A DNA stretch of 64,000 nucleotides. It comes from DATMER01 sp031390755 (GTDB taxonomy: Bacteria; Acidobacteriota; Thermoanaerobaculia; Multivoradales; UBA5704). Where the stretch lies: assembly GCA_031390755.1 (NCBI GenBank), contig JANMTS010000104.1, forward strand, positions 1 through 64,000. The letters are read 5' to 3'. Each line of letters starts with the position of its first letter. Position 1 is the first letter of the stretch. Below are positions 53,004-64,000 of this stretch, in pieces. The translations under genes and the position numbers were made by a program. The notes below the pieces were generated by a model, which worked only from the letters and a program-made list of their open reading frames with translations, was not told the origin of the DNA and made no database searches.

Positions 53004-64000
<10,997 letters not shown>

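Overview
This window is high-GC chromosomal DNA, most likely from an Acidobacteriota member close to Thermoanaerobaculia. The pointers are an orphan MacB/FtsX permease of the kind expanded in that phylum, a large BNR/Vps10-like secreted protein, exported proteins ending in beta-sandwich tails I associate with this group, and long antisense open frames caused by high GC. The phylum is an inference; no rRNA gene is present. No prophage, insertion sequence or tRNA was recognised.

Layout. 0.4-5.4 kb: a secreted haem-motif protein, a GrpB-family protein, then an arsenic unit in which an ArsR repressor is fused to a thioredoxin-type arsenate reductase behind a palindromic operator, followed by an Acr3 arsenite pump. 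5.4-11.7 kb: an orphan histidine kinase, a large-subunit catalase (KatE type) and a duplicated orphan permease. 11.8-12.3 kb: a degenerate 20-21 bp repeat tract. 12.4-19.7 kb: one minus-strand operon for sulfate import (CysA fused to universal-stress-like domains, sulfate-binding protein, CysT, CysW) that continues into a histidine kinase and a response regulator broken by a 16-bp tandem duplication. 19.8-26.0 kb: lipoprotein hydrolase, rRNA methyltransferase-like protein, cysteine-desulfurase-like protein, RNA-binding protein with an internal stop, and an exported metzincin protease. 26.1-34.3 kb: a tightly packed trio (transglutaminase/TPR protein, NodU/CmcH carbamoyltransferase, SGNH hydrolase).

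34.4-44.5 kb is the most accessory part. It holds a BIME-like palindromic element, the BNR/Vps10 protein, a 19-unit 21-bp repeat array, a cluster of perfect hairpins, an orphan CRISPR array with a type I-C-like repeat (eight repeats, no cas genes in the window) bracketed by 45-bp direct repeats, and a two-gene set typical of extracellular contractile injection system (eCIS) loci: a DUF4157 protein with a C-terminal M23-like segment and an AAA+ ATPase. 44.6-53 kb: a membrane protein preceded by a terminator-like hairpin, an MltD-type transglycosylase, an M19 dipeptidase, two zinc-ribbon membrane proteins, a metallophosphoesterase and YaeQ. 53.0-64.0 kb: the 3' part of a giant NRPS gene that runs off the right edge, with three complete C-A-PCP modules and a terminal thioesterase.

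The least ordinary observations are the repeat arrays, the eCIS pair beside an orphan CRISPR, the two domain fusions (ArsR-ArsC and CysA-Usp), and two genes that each look broken by one discrete event.
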